Source: a bacterium
Lineage (GTDB): Bacteria > Patescibacteriota > Microgenomatia > UBA1400 > PJMF01
Reading direction: 5' to 3'
Length of the DNA: 5,361 nucleotides
Assembly (NCBI GenBank): GCA_017431585.1
Contig: JAFRKU010000007.1
Location: 1-5,361 of the forward strand
A model generated the notes under the pieces. It searched no databases and had not been told where the DNA came from. It worked only from the letters and a program-made list of their open reading frames with translations. A program made the translations under genes and the position numbers. Position 1 is the stretch's first letter. The number at the start of each line of letters is the position of its first letter. Shown one piece after another: positions 1-5,361 of the stretch.

Positions 1-2
1 AT

Positions 3-1832
3 CCCACCGCCCCTGCCAAAAAAAAGCGGCGCCGTCGCCATAAAAAGGCGGCCAGCGTCCCCGTGACTCCAGACGTCAGCGAGCAACACGACGGCCACAC
101 TCACTCGTATCGTTTCAGTCCGCTCACCACCACCAAACCGATTACTCCAGACGAAGCCGCCGCTCCCACCCCAGAGACAGACGACCAAGCTGCCACCTCC
201 ACCTCTGCAACCAAAAACAATGAAAAAGACTCTCAACCGGTCACATCTGATGCCTCAGCCGAGCCACCGGACCAAGACAAAAAACAAGACAAGTCCGAGT
301 CCACCGCTGCTGACTCCACCGCCGTCAACACCACCGCCACCATTAGCCTCCAGGAAATCCAAAAAGCCCAACGCCGGCGCAACTGGCTGATCGTCGCTGT
401 CCTGATTATCGTGGGCATCCTGCTGTTTTTGTGGTTGCGCGCCCGCCACGGCGGTAAAAGCGAACTCGAGCAGCTCAACGAGCGCCCCAGTGCCACCGCT
501 CCCGGCCAGACTGCCAGCCTCGACGGCTACATCCTCACCGATGGCTATCAATTTGCCTCCGCCGCCAGCGACCGAGTGGCCATTTATCTGCGCGCCGAAA
601 ACGACAGCGACTTCCAAGACACCGGCATCCGGCTGGTCCCAGGCGAAAGCGCTTGGCATTATACCCAAGCCACCAGTGACACCACCTACCAAATTCAAGC
701 CGGGGTCATCAGCGCCGGCCAGATTGTGGCCGTCAGTAACGTCGTCACTGCCACCGCTCCCCAAAACAACCTCAACTTAATTTTTGGCGATCCCACCAAC
801 CCCAATTTAGCCCCCACCACCACCACTTCTTTTACCACCGGCGCCCTCACGGGCGCTAGCACCAGCTTGCCCGACGTAGTCGCCAGTCAGCGTATCAGCG
901 GCACGGTCACCATTTCCGGGCTTATCCCTCAAGGCAGCACGCTCACTATCTGGGTGGGCGAAAACCGGACCAATCAATCCCAAACGCAACAAACGGCTTT
1001 CAATTTTGACGCCACTGATAGAACTATTCCTTACCAAATCAACCACGTCACGCCTGGCGTGACGTATATCATTGATGCCATGTTGCAAGGCAGTGATGGC
1101 CAAAGTTTAGGCGCGGCCAGCCAGACGATTTTAGCCGGTAGCGGCGTCACCGACGCCAACTTCACCATCCAAAGTCAAGCCGCCCCCGCCAGTGTCCGCA
1201 CCGTCCACGACTTGCCCAGCACCGCCAACCGCCGTGGCCAGGGCCTCAGCGGCCAAGTCAGCCTCTCTGGCGCCATGCGCGACGGCTCCAGTATTCAGAT
1301 TTTAGGCCGACCGGCCGGCAGCGGCGACTGGAGCGTCTGGCAAACCATCGATCCGGTCACCGGTGATGACGTCAATTGGTACTACGGCGGCGCTGCCACT
1401 GATCAAACTTACGAAGTCCAGGCGGCTTTACTGGTGGGCGGCCAGCGCGTCTCCTACAGCAAGTCCAAAACCATCACCGCCCCCGGCCGCACCAGTTTTA
1501 ATTTGGAGACCAAGTATGAGTTGGCCGATTTAGGCCAAGACTATCAAGTCCGCGTCGAGCCGTGCACCCGCACCGGTGATACCTGGGAAACTTACGTGGT
1601 CATTCCGGGCATTAGCGGTGCCCGTCAGTATTGGTTGGAAGTCACCGGTCAGCACACGTACGCCGACGAGCGCGTCAGCGCCAACGGCGGCCAAGAAGTT
1701 CGCGTGCCCGTCCGCGGTTTGCCCGGCGGCGTGGATTTGCGTGCTCACGTCCGCTACGCCACTTGCAGCGGTTGCACCGATTCAGCCAATTTTTCCAGTT
1801 GGTCCAAACGAGTCACTTTTAGTTGTCAATAA
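3..1832 (+). CDS. Membrane-anchored protein with three related beta-rich modules, 5'-partial, function unknown
   Basis: I do not recognise a named family. The reading frame is open from the left edge with no stop, so the start lies outside the window; the GTG at 63 is an internal Val codon. Residues here are numbered from that GTG. Upstream codons encode a basic run (KKKRRRRHKK). Residues 1-100 are low-complexity, rich in Thr, Ser, Ala, Pro, Asp and Lys, and probably disordered. One hydrophobic helix at about 107-125 (start WLIVAVLIIVG) follows RRR at 104-106, which suggests N-in, C-out topology. Three related modules follow (about 152-240, 276-370, 393-483), each with a T-Y-x3-A strand and a T-[AI]-x-A-[PG]-like strand a fixed 24 residues after the Tyr. 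The C-terminal region, about 484-589, looks fibronectin III-like (ending SSWSKRVTFSC) and holds all four cysteines (501, 568, 571, 588). No catalytic motif is visible. I infer an envelope structural, adhesive or cell-wall-associated role; the modules could equally be Ig-like or carboxypeptidase-regulatory-like. The gene ends 7 nt before manA. Confidence 0.88.
   Translation, partial: PTAPAKKKRRRRHKKAASVPVTPDVSEQHDGHTHSYRFSPLTTTKPITPDEAAAPTPETDDQAATSTSATKNNEKDSQPVTSDASAEPPDQDKKQDKSESTAADSTAVNTTATISLQEIQKAQRRRNWLIVAVLIIVGILLFLWLRARHGGKSELEQLNERPSATAPGQTASLDGYILTDGYQFASAASDRVAIYLRAENDSDFQDTGIRLVPGESAWHYTQATSDTTYQIQAGVISAGQIVAVSNVVTATAPQNNLNLIFGDPTNPNLAPTTTTSFTTGALTGASTSLPDVVASQRISGTVTISGLIPQGSTLTIWVGENRTNQSQTQQTAFNFDATDRTIPYQINHVTPGVTYIIDAMLQGSDGQSLGAASQTILAGSGVTDANFTIQSQAAPASVRTVHDLPSTANRRGQGLSGQVSLSGAMRDGSSIQILGRPAGSGDWSVWQTIDPVTGDDVNWYYGGAATDQTYEVQAALLVGGQRVSYSKSKTITAPGRTSFNLETKYELADLGQDYQVRVEPCTRTGDTWETYVVIPGISGARQYWLEVTGQHTYADERVSANGGQEVRVPVRGLPGGVDLRAHVRYATCSGCTDSANFSSWSKRVTFSCQ
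516..782 (+). repeat. Coding repeat unit 1 of 3 (beta-rich module)
   Basis: First of three diverged modules in the membrane protein, about residues 152-240. It contains TYQIQAG, then GQIVAVSN, then TATAP, and ends NLNLIF. It aligns without gaps to unit 3 from about IRLVPGE to TATAP. The similarity is at protein level only; I see no long matching DNA run, so the duplication is old. Confidence 0.7.
888..1172 (+). repeat. Coding repeat unit 2 of 3 (beta-rich module)
   Basis: Second module, about residues 276-370. It opens with ISGTVTISG, has VTYIIDAML in place of TYQIQAG, then TILAG and a final ANFTI strand. It is the most diverged of the three and carries extra polar residues (NRTNQSQTQQ) in its first half. 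The ISGTVTISG opening resembles the first strand of carboxypeptidase-regulatory or Cna-B-like beta sandwiches, but this is a visual resemblance only. Confidence 0.6.
1045..1065. repeat. Perfect palindrome, 10-bp arms around one base
   Basis: The left arm ACGTCACGCC (1045-1054) and the right arm GGCGTGACGT (1056-1065) are exact reverse complements around a single T at 1055. It lies inside repeat unit 2 of the membrane protein and encodes part of HVTPGVTY. As RNA it could fold into a stem of 9 bp with a 3-nt loop. There is no U-tract after it, so it is not an intrinsic terminator. It may be a chance product of the coding sequence. Confidence 0.5.
1239..1511 (+). repeat. Coding repeat unit 3 of 3 (beta-rich module)
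   Basis: Third module, about residues 393-483. It opens LSGQVSLSG (compare ISGTVTISG in unit 2), has TYEVQAAL, GGQRVSYSKS and TITAPG, and ends SFNLE. The distance from the Tyr of the TY motif to the Pro of TAP is 24 residues, the same as in unit 1. Confidence 0.7.
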
Positions 1833-1835
1833 GGA
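1831..1835 (+). promoter_or_regulatory. Shine-Dalgarno site of manA
   Basis: AAGGA overlaps the TAA stop of the preceding gene and sits 4 nt before the ATG at 1840. It fixes the start of manA and suggests translational coupling to the upstream gene. It is the only clear ribosome binding site I can find before any of the four gene starts in the window. Confidence 0.7.
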
Positions 1836-1839
1836 ATTT

Positions 1840-2820
1840 ATGTCAAAAGAAGCTTTGTACCCAATTATTTCTCAACCTGTTTTCCAAGATTACATTTGGG
1901 GCGGCTGGCGCTTGCGCGACCGCCTGGGCAAAAAACCCGATCGAGATTTGGCTTGCATGGCAGAAAGTTGGGAACTTTCCACTCATCCCCATGGCCAAAG
2001 TTTGGTGGCCAACGGCCCTTTTGCCGGGCAAACTTTTGCTGCCTATCTGCAAGCCATGGGTCCGCAGGTTTTGGGCAATCACGGCAAAACAGATCTGGAT
2101 ATTTTAATCAAATACTTAGATGTCCGCGACACTTTGTCCGTCCAGGTACATCCCGATGACGCCTACGCCGCCGCCCACGAACACGGCGGTCGCGGCAAAA
2201 CCGAAATGTGGTACATCGTTGACGCCGATCCGGATTCCTACATTTACTACGGCTTCGATCACACCATGACCCGCCAGCAATTTGCCGACAGCATCAAAAA
2301 TAATACCATCGAAAAAAATTTGCGTAAAATCAATGTCCATCCTGGCGAATTCGTCTTCATCGACTCCGGCACCTTGCATGCCGCCGCTAAAAACTGTCTC
2401 ATCGCTGAAATTCAGCAAAATTGCGATTTGACTTATCGCGTCTATGACTACGACCGCCGCGGCCCCGACGGCCAACCGCGCGAGTTGCACATCGACAAAG
2501 CGCTAGATGTCACCACCCTCACGCCCGTACCCATGACTCTACCACAAACCGCCATCACCATTTCCGACGGCAACATTTGCCAAGTGCTCGTCAGTTGTCC
2601 CTATTTCGCCGTCGCTAAATTGACCCTCACCGATCACTATCGCTCCACGGTCACGCCTGATACTTTCCAAACCATCATGGCCATCAGCGGTCAATTTAGC
2701 TTGCAGCAAGGTGGTCAAACCTACGATCTGCTCACCGGCACCACCGTCTTTTTGCCCGCCAATTTAGGCGATTATCAAATTGCTGGCCACGGCGAATTGC
2801 TCCTGATTACTCAAGCGTAA
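1840..2820 (+). CDS. manA: Class I mannose-6-phosphate isomerase
   Basis: This cytoplasmic zinc enzyme interconverts mannose 6-phosphate and fructose 6-phosphate. It links glycolysis to mannose use or to GDP-mannose supply for glycans. The 326-residue protein matches the short, B. subtilis-like form of the family. Visible hallmarks are IWGG (19-22), ESWELS (42-47), IKYLD (90-94), SVQVHPDD (100-107), KTEMWYI (120-126), DSGTLHAAAK (175-184) and TYRVYDYDR (198-206). By family knowledge the zinc ligands are Gln102, His104, Glu122 and His180, and Arg200 is the likely catalytic arginine; all are present, so the enzyme looks active. The C-terminal 40 or so residues form a second cupin-like strand region. 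I chose the ATG at 1840 because it follows AAGGA by 4 nt and starts just before the conserved N-terminus (YPIISQPVFQDYIWGG). The frame stays open upstream to 1576, but that part overlaps the preceding gene. It probably shares a transcript with its neighbours on both sides. Confidence 0.95.
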   Translation: MSKEALYPIISQPVFQDYIWGGWRLRDRLGKKPDRDLACMAESWELSTHPHGQSLVANGPFAGQTFAAYLQAMGPQVLGNHGKTDLDILIKYLDVRDTLSVQVHPDDAYAAAHEHGGRGKTEMWYIVDADPDSYIYYGFDHTMTRQQFADSIKNNTIEKNLRKINVHPGEFVFIDSGTLHAAAKNCLIAEIQQNCDLTYRVYDYDRRGPDGQPRELHIDKALDVTTLTPVPMTLPQTAITISDGNICQVLVSCPYFAVAKLTLTDHYRSTVTPDTFQTIMAISGQFSLQQGGQTYDLLTGTTVFLPANLGDYQIAGHGELLLITQA

Positions 2821-2829
2821 AAAATTGCG

Positions 2830-3870
2830 ATGTATCTGACAAAATTATACGTTCAGGACTTTCGCATTTTTACCCAAAATACTTGGGACTTTGACCCCGG
2901 GGTTAATTGGCTAGTCGCGCCCAATGGTTCGGGCAAAAGTTCCATTTTAGAAGCCATCAGTCTGCTATCCACCACCAAAAGTTGGCGCGCTGACAAAACC
3001 GCCGAGATGATCCGCTTTGACCAGCAATTGGCCCGCGTTTACGCCTTGCGCGACGACGGCTTACGTCTGGGAATAACACTCACTCCCGGGGTACTCGACG
3101 GCCGCAAAACCAGCGTCAAACACTACCAACTCGACCAAGCCCGCAAGCGGGCCGCCGATTTTTTGGGCCATTTATACACCGTCTGTTTCCGGCCAGAGGA
3201 TTTAAATCTTATCACTGGTTCCAGCAGTCGCCGCCGCACTTATTTAGACACCGTCCTGCTCCAAACCAGCCCACCTTTTGCTCTGGCCCACAAAAACTAC
3301 GCCGCCGCCAATCTGCGCCGCACCAAAACGCTCCAAGACATTCGTGACCAAAATTTGCCTCCCGAAAGTCTCAATTTTTGGGACGAGCAAGTATTGATGC
3401 ACGGCCAAATAATTCAAGAATATAGACAAAAATTGATCGATTTTATCAACGAAGACGGCCCAGATCACAAGTATCAATTGGTTTATCAACCAAATTTAAT
3501 CACATCTGAGCGTCTCGCCGACCATCGCGCCGCCGAGTTGGCTCTCGGCCATCCACTGGTGGGCCCGCACAAAGACGACTGGCACATTCTAACCATTCTC
3601 AATCATCGCCCTCAAACCGACTTAGCCAATTTTGGCTCCCGCGGCCAGCAACGTTTAGCCGTCTTGTTTCTGCTGCTGGCGCAACTGCATTATCTCCACC
3701 GCACCAGCGGCCACACGCCGCTGTTGTTGCTGGACGATATTTTTTCCGAGCTCGATGAGCTCGCCAGCCAGCAAGTGCTCTCCCTGCTGCCCCAGCAGCA
3801 AACTTTTGTCACCACGACCGCCCAAAATATGGTACAATTAGACACATGTCAGAAAATCATCACCCTTTAG
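2830..3870 (+). CDS. recF: DNA replication and repair protein RecF
   Basis: RecF is an SMC-like ABC ATPase that binds single-strand gaps next to duplex DNA and, with RecO and RecR, helps load RecA. Visible parts are the Walker A region APNGSGKSS (30-38), the family block FRPEDLNLITG with RRRTYLD, the LVGPHKDD motif (243-250), the ABC signature GSRGQQR (269-275), and Walker B LLLLDD followed by FSELDE (298-310). The end has the RecF-typical FVTTT (326-330). The protein is 346 residues, slightly short of the usual 360-370, with a reduced segment before LVGPHKDD. One oddity is Ala30 where the first P-loop Gly is normally found. The ATG at 2830 is 9 nt after the manA stop and begins the standard N-terminus (YLTKLYVQDFRIF), yet no Shine-Dalgarno is visible, so re-initiation after manA is likely. 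Its last 25 nt overlap the next gene and contain that gene's promoter. It lacks the common dnaA-dnaN neighbourhood within this window. Confidence 0.95.
   Translation: MYLTKLYVQDFRIFTQNTWDFDPGVNWLVAPNGSGKSSILEAISLLSTTKSWRADKTAEMIRFDQQLARVYALRDDGLRLGITLTPGVLDGRKTSVKHYQLDQARKRAADFLGHLYTVCFRPEDLNLITGSSSRRRTYLDTVLLQTSPPFALAHKNYAAANLRRTKTLQDIRDQNLPPESLNFWDEQVLMHGQIIQEYRQKLIDFINEDGPDHKYQLVYQPNLITSERLADHRAAELALGHPLVGPHKDDWHILTILNHRPQTDLANFGSRGQQRLAVLFLLLAQLHYLHRTSGHTPLLLLDDIFSELDELASQQVLSLLPQQQTFVTTTAQNMVQLDTCQKIITL
3830..3838 (+). promoter_or_regulatory. Extended -10 promoter for the DUF192 gene, predicted leaderless
   Basis: TGG TACAAT lies 7 nt before the ATG at 3846, inside the end of recF. With normal spacing from -10 to the start site, transcription would begin at about 3845-3846, on the start codon. 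A possible -35 (TTGTCA, 3806-3811) sits 21 nt upstream of the hexamer, which is too far for an ordinary promoter; the TGn extension could make a -35 unnecessary. Confidence 0.55.
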
Positions 3871-4448
3871 CCCACACTAGCGCCGCCGCTTACCAGCAGG
3901 CCCAAGCCAATCCGCTCACCAAAACTCGCTTGATCGTCTTGGCTCTTTTGGGTGCCGGGATTCTTAGTGTGGCGCTGTTAGTCAGCTGGCTCTATCGTCC
4001 ACAAAAAACCTCGTACACCGCGCTTTCCGAGTACTTAGCCAGTTTGCCCGACGGCAGTTTTATCCAAACCACCATCGGCGAGCGTTCCTACCAACTCGAA
4101 ATCGCCAATACCGCCGGTTCCATTTCCCACGGTCTTTCCGATCGCGCTCAAATTGGCTCCGACGGCATGATTTTCGTCATGCCCTCGCGCGCTTACCACA
4201 GTTTTTGGATGCCACGCATGCATTTTGATTTAGATTTGGTCTTTTTAGACGAAGATCGGATTGTTCAAATCATCGATCACGTCCCCGCCGCCCCCGCCGA
4301 TATGCCCCAAGCCCAAATGCCACTTTACACCAATGATCGCCTGGCCAATTTGGTCATCGAGCTCCCCGCCGGCCGCACTGCCTTAAACAACATCCAAGTC
4401 GGCGATACCCTCGTCGTCCCTGCTTTCGCTGTGCAAGCACGCCCTTAA
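3846..4448 (+). CDS. Membrane-anchored DUF192 domain protein
   Basis: The 200-residue protein has a polar N-terminus (1-28), one transmembrane helix at about 29-50 (LIVLALLGAGILSVALLVSW), and a DUF192 domain at about 70-195. Family marks are LEIANT (84-89), HGLSDR (95-100), GMIFVM (107-112), FWMPRM (120-125, compare the usual FWMKNT), the DLDLVFLD strand (128-135), and a final VIELPAG with VGDTLVV. DUF192 is widespread in bacteria and archaea and has no established function, so I assign none; the helix suggests the domain lies outside the membrane. The ATG at 3846 gives the whole membrane segment and lies 7 nt after an extended -10 element. No Shine-Dalgarno is present, so a leaderless start is likely. 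The gene overlaps the end of recF by 25 nt in another frame. If the helix were a cleaved signal peptide, the protein would instead be secreted; I see no clear cleavage site or lipobox. Confidence 0.92.
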   Translation: MSENHHPLAHTSAAAYQQAQANPLTKTRLIVLALLGAGILSVALLVSWLYRPQKTSYTALSEYLASLPDGSFIQTTIGERSYQLEIANTAGSISHGLSDRAQIGSDGMIFVMPSRAYHSFWMPRMHFDLDLVFLDEDRIVQIIDHVPAAPADMPQAQMPLYTNDRLANLVIELPAGRTALNNIQVGDTLVVPAFAVQARP

Positions 4449-4462
4449 TCTGGCGTCACTTG

Positions 4463-4471
4463 TGGTATAAT
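4463..4471 (+). promoter_or_regulatory. Extended -10 promoter for tyrS, predicted leaderless
   Basis: TGG followed by a consensus TATAAT ends 7 nt before the ATG at 4479. It lies in the 30-nt gap after the DUF192 gene. I find no good -35 at 16-18 nt spacing. The predicted transcription start is 4477-4479, leaving at most two bases of leader and no room for a Shine-Dalgarno, a T-box or another leader regulator. Confidence 0.7.
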
Positions 4472-4478
4472 AAACCAT

Positions 4479-5361
4479 ATGACAACTCAAGAAATTTTAA
4501 GCCGGGGCGTGGCCCAAATTTTACCCGACCCGCAAACTCTCGCCGCCAAAATGGCAGCCGGACCCATCAAATTATATTTAGGCATCGATCCCACCGGCGG
4601 GACGCTTCATCTGGGTCACTCGGTGGCTTTGCGCAAATTGCAGCAGTTTGCACAAGCGGGTCACCACGTCATTTTGCTCATCGGCAACGGCACCGTCCGC
4701 ATCGGTGATCCCTCGGGGCGCGATAGCGCCCGGCCGATGCTCTCAGACGACGAAATCGCCGCCAATTTTCAAACCTGGAAAGAGCAAGCCAGCAAAATTT
4801 TGGATTTTGAGCGCATTGAAATTAAACACAATGGCGACTGGCTGGACAAGCTCACCTATGCCGATTTAGTGCGCCTCCTGGCCAAAACCACCGTCCAGCA
4901 ATTGCTCGAGCGGGATATGTTCCAAAATCGTCTCGCTCATAATTTGCCCATTTACGGCCATGAAATCATTTATCCACTTTTGCAAGGCTACGATTCAGTC
5001 GCTATGGACGTCGATTTGGAAATCGGCGGCTCAGATCAAACTTTCAATATGCTCGTCGGCCGCGACTTGCAAAAAATCTACAATAATCACGACAAATGGA
5101 TTCTCACCGTCCCGATTATCAACGGGCTGGACGGCCGCAAAATGTCCAAGTCATTTAATAATTACATCGCTCTCACCGCACCACCCGATGAAATGTACGC
5201 CAAAACCATGTCCGCCACCGACGAAGTGGTCATGGACTACTTCACCCTGCTCACCGACGTCCCAGACGAAGAAATTGCCGCCATGCGCCGCGAGCTGAGC
5301 AATGGCGCCAACCCCATGATTTTCAAAAAGAAACTGGCGCACACACTAGTCAGCTTCTATC
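4479..5361 (+). CDS. tyrS: Tyrosyl-tRNA synthetase, 3'-partial
   Basis: This class I aminoacyl-tRNA synthetase charges tRNA-Tyr in the cytoplasm. The window holds 294 codons; bacterial TyrRS proteins are usually about 400-430 residues, so the remaining C-terminal part, normally with an S4-like tRNA-binding domain, is off the right edge. The Rossmann catalytic core is complete. It has LYLGIDPTGGTLHLGH (32-47) with HLGH as the HIGH motif, LIGNGTVRIGDPSG (67-80), YPLLQGYDS (165-173), EIGGSDQTFN (181-190) and KMSKS (221-225). By comparison with the well-studied Bacillus enzyme, Tyr33, Asp77, Tyr165, Gln169, Asp172 and Gln187 correspond to tyrosine-binding positions, and all are kept. The layout matches the TyrS type typical of many Gram-negative and Patescibacteria genomes. 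The ATG at 4479 is the natural start; it follows a consensus extended -10 by 7 nt and has no Shine-Dalgarno. An unusual detail is GNGTVR in place of the more common GDFTGM before IGDP. Confidence 0.96.
   Translation, partial: MTTQEILSRGVAQILPDPQTLAAKMAAGPIKLYLGIDPTGGTLHLGHSVALRKLQQFAQAGHHVILLIGNGTVRIGDPSGRDSARPMLSDDEIAANFQTWKEQASKILDFERIEIKHNGDWLDKLTYADLVRLLAKTTVQQLLERDMFQNRLAHNLPIYGHEIIYPLLQGYDSVAMDVDLEIGGSDQTFNMLVGRDLQKIYNNHDKWILTVPIINGLDGRKMSKSFNNYIALTAPPDEMYAKTMSATDEVVMDYFTLLTDVPDEEIAAMRRELSNGANPMIFKKKLAHTLVSFY

Noticed and set aside
63..65. GTG as the start of the membrane protein, forming a GTGA overlap with a TGA stop (64-66) of a possible upstream gene
   Set aside because: The frame of the membrane protein is open back to the window edge with the same C-ending codon preference, while the frame ending at 64-66 uses codons that are rare here (ATA, AGG, CCA, CCG). 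There is also no well-spaced Shine-Dalgarno before 63.
255..764. 169-codon open frame on the minus strand
   Set aside because: It is antisense to the membrane protein gene. Its Gly/Val/Asp-rich composition is what the reverse complement of GCC/ACC-rich codons gives, and no domain is seen.
841..856. GC-rich hairpin GCGCCC-TCAC-GGGCGC
   Set aside because: It has a 6-bp stem inside a coding region with no U-tract. Short GC hairpins are expected in sequence this rich in GCC and GGC.
1576..1839. Longer manA with an ATG at 1576
   Set aside because: This would overlap 257 nt of the preceding gene. The extra residues do not resemble the isomerase family, while the ATG at 1840 has a Shine-Dalgarno and fits the family N-terminus.
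2116..2490. 124-codon open frame on the minus strand
   Set aside because: It is antisense to the conserved zinc-binding core of manA and has no recognisable domain or start signal.
3740..3763. T-run followed by the hairpin CGAGCTC-GAT-GAGCTCG, as a terminator
   Set aside because: The T-run (3740-3745) precedes the stem on the + strand, and on the minus strand it would have no gene to terminate. The sequence encodes the RecF Walker B region (FSELDEL), which explains it.
4716..4731. Hairpin GGGCGC-GATA-GCGCCC in tyrS
   Set aside because: It has a short stem within conserved coding sequence (PSGRDSARP) and no following T-run, so chance is the simplest explanation.
4460..5342. Several shorter open frames on both strands beside tyrS
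   Set aside because: All overlap the highly conserved TyrRS catalytic core in other frames and show low-complexity or Ser/Pro/Lys-rich translations typical of out-of-frame reading.

Overview
The window is a compact stretch of bacterial genome with five protein genes, all on the + strand and almost without spacers. In order they are: the 3' part of a gene for a single-pass membrane protein of unknown function with repeated beta-rich modules; a class I mannose-6-phosphate isomerase (manA); the DNA repair ATPase gene recF; a membrane-anchored DUF192 protein; and the 5' part of a tyrosyl-tRNA synthetase gene (tyrS) that runs off the right edge. Gaps between genes are 7 nt, 9 nt, a 25-nt overlap and 30 nt. 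No stretch near 300 bases lacks a gene. I see no tRNA, rRNA, CRISPR array, insertion sequence or convincing terminator.

Organism: the four complete stops are TAA, TAA, TAG and TAA, and no frame needs a recoded codon. Base composition is roughly balanced to slightly GC-rich, with strong use of C-ending codons and an excess of C over G on the coding strand. The TyrRS has the 'QGYDSVAMDVD...EIGG.DQTFNML.GR' style that I associate with Patescibacteria (CPR) enzymes. Tight packing and short protein variants fit that group too. This placement is an inference from memory of family sequences, not a search result, and I hold it at moderate confidence.

Layout: positions 1-1832 encode the membrane protein. 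It has a basic, then acidic Thr/Pro/Ala-rich N-terminal region, one transmembrane helix, three related modules, and a C-terminal fibronectin-like region that holds all its cysteines. Its real start lies upstream of the window. manA follows, with a Shine-Dalgarno AAGGA overlapping the previous stop codon. recF follows after 9 nt with no visible Shine-Dalgarno. The DUF192 gene starts inside the end of recF, and tyrS starts 30 nt after the DUF192 gene.

The most interesting regulatory signal is that both the DUF192 gene and tyrS are preceded by an extended -10 promoter (TGG TACAAT and TGG TATAAT) placed exactly 7 nt before the ATG. That geometry puts transcription initiation at or within about two bases of the start codon, so both mRNAs are predicted to be leaderless. 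The first three genes probably share a transcript. The last two probably have their own promoters in addition to any read-through. The genes do not form one pathway: they cover cell surface, sugar-phosphate metabolism, DNA repair, an envelope protein and translation. I found no previously undescribed defence or mobile system. The best candidates for novelty are the repeat-bearing surface protein and the paired leaderless promoters.
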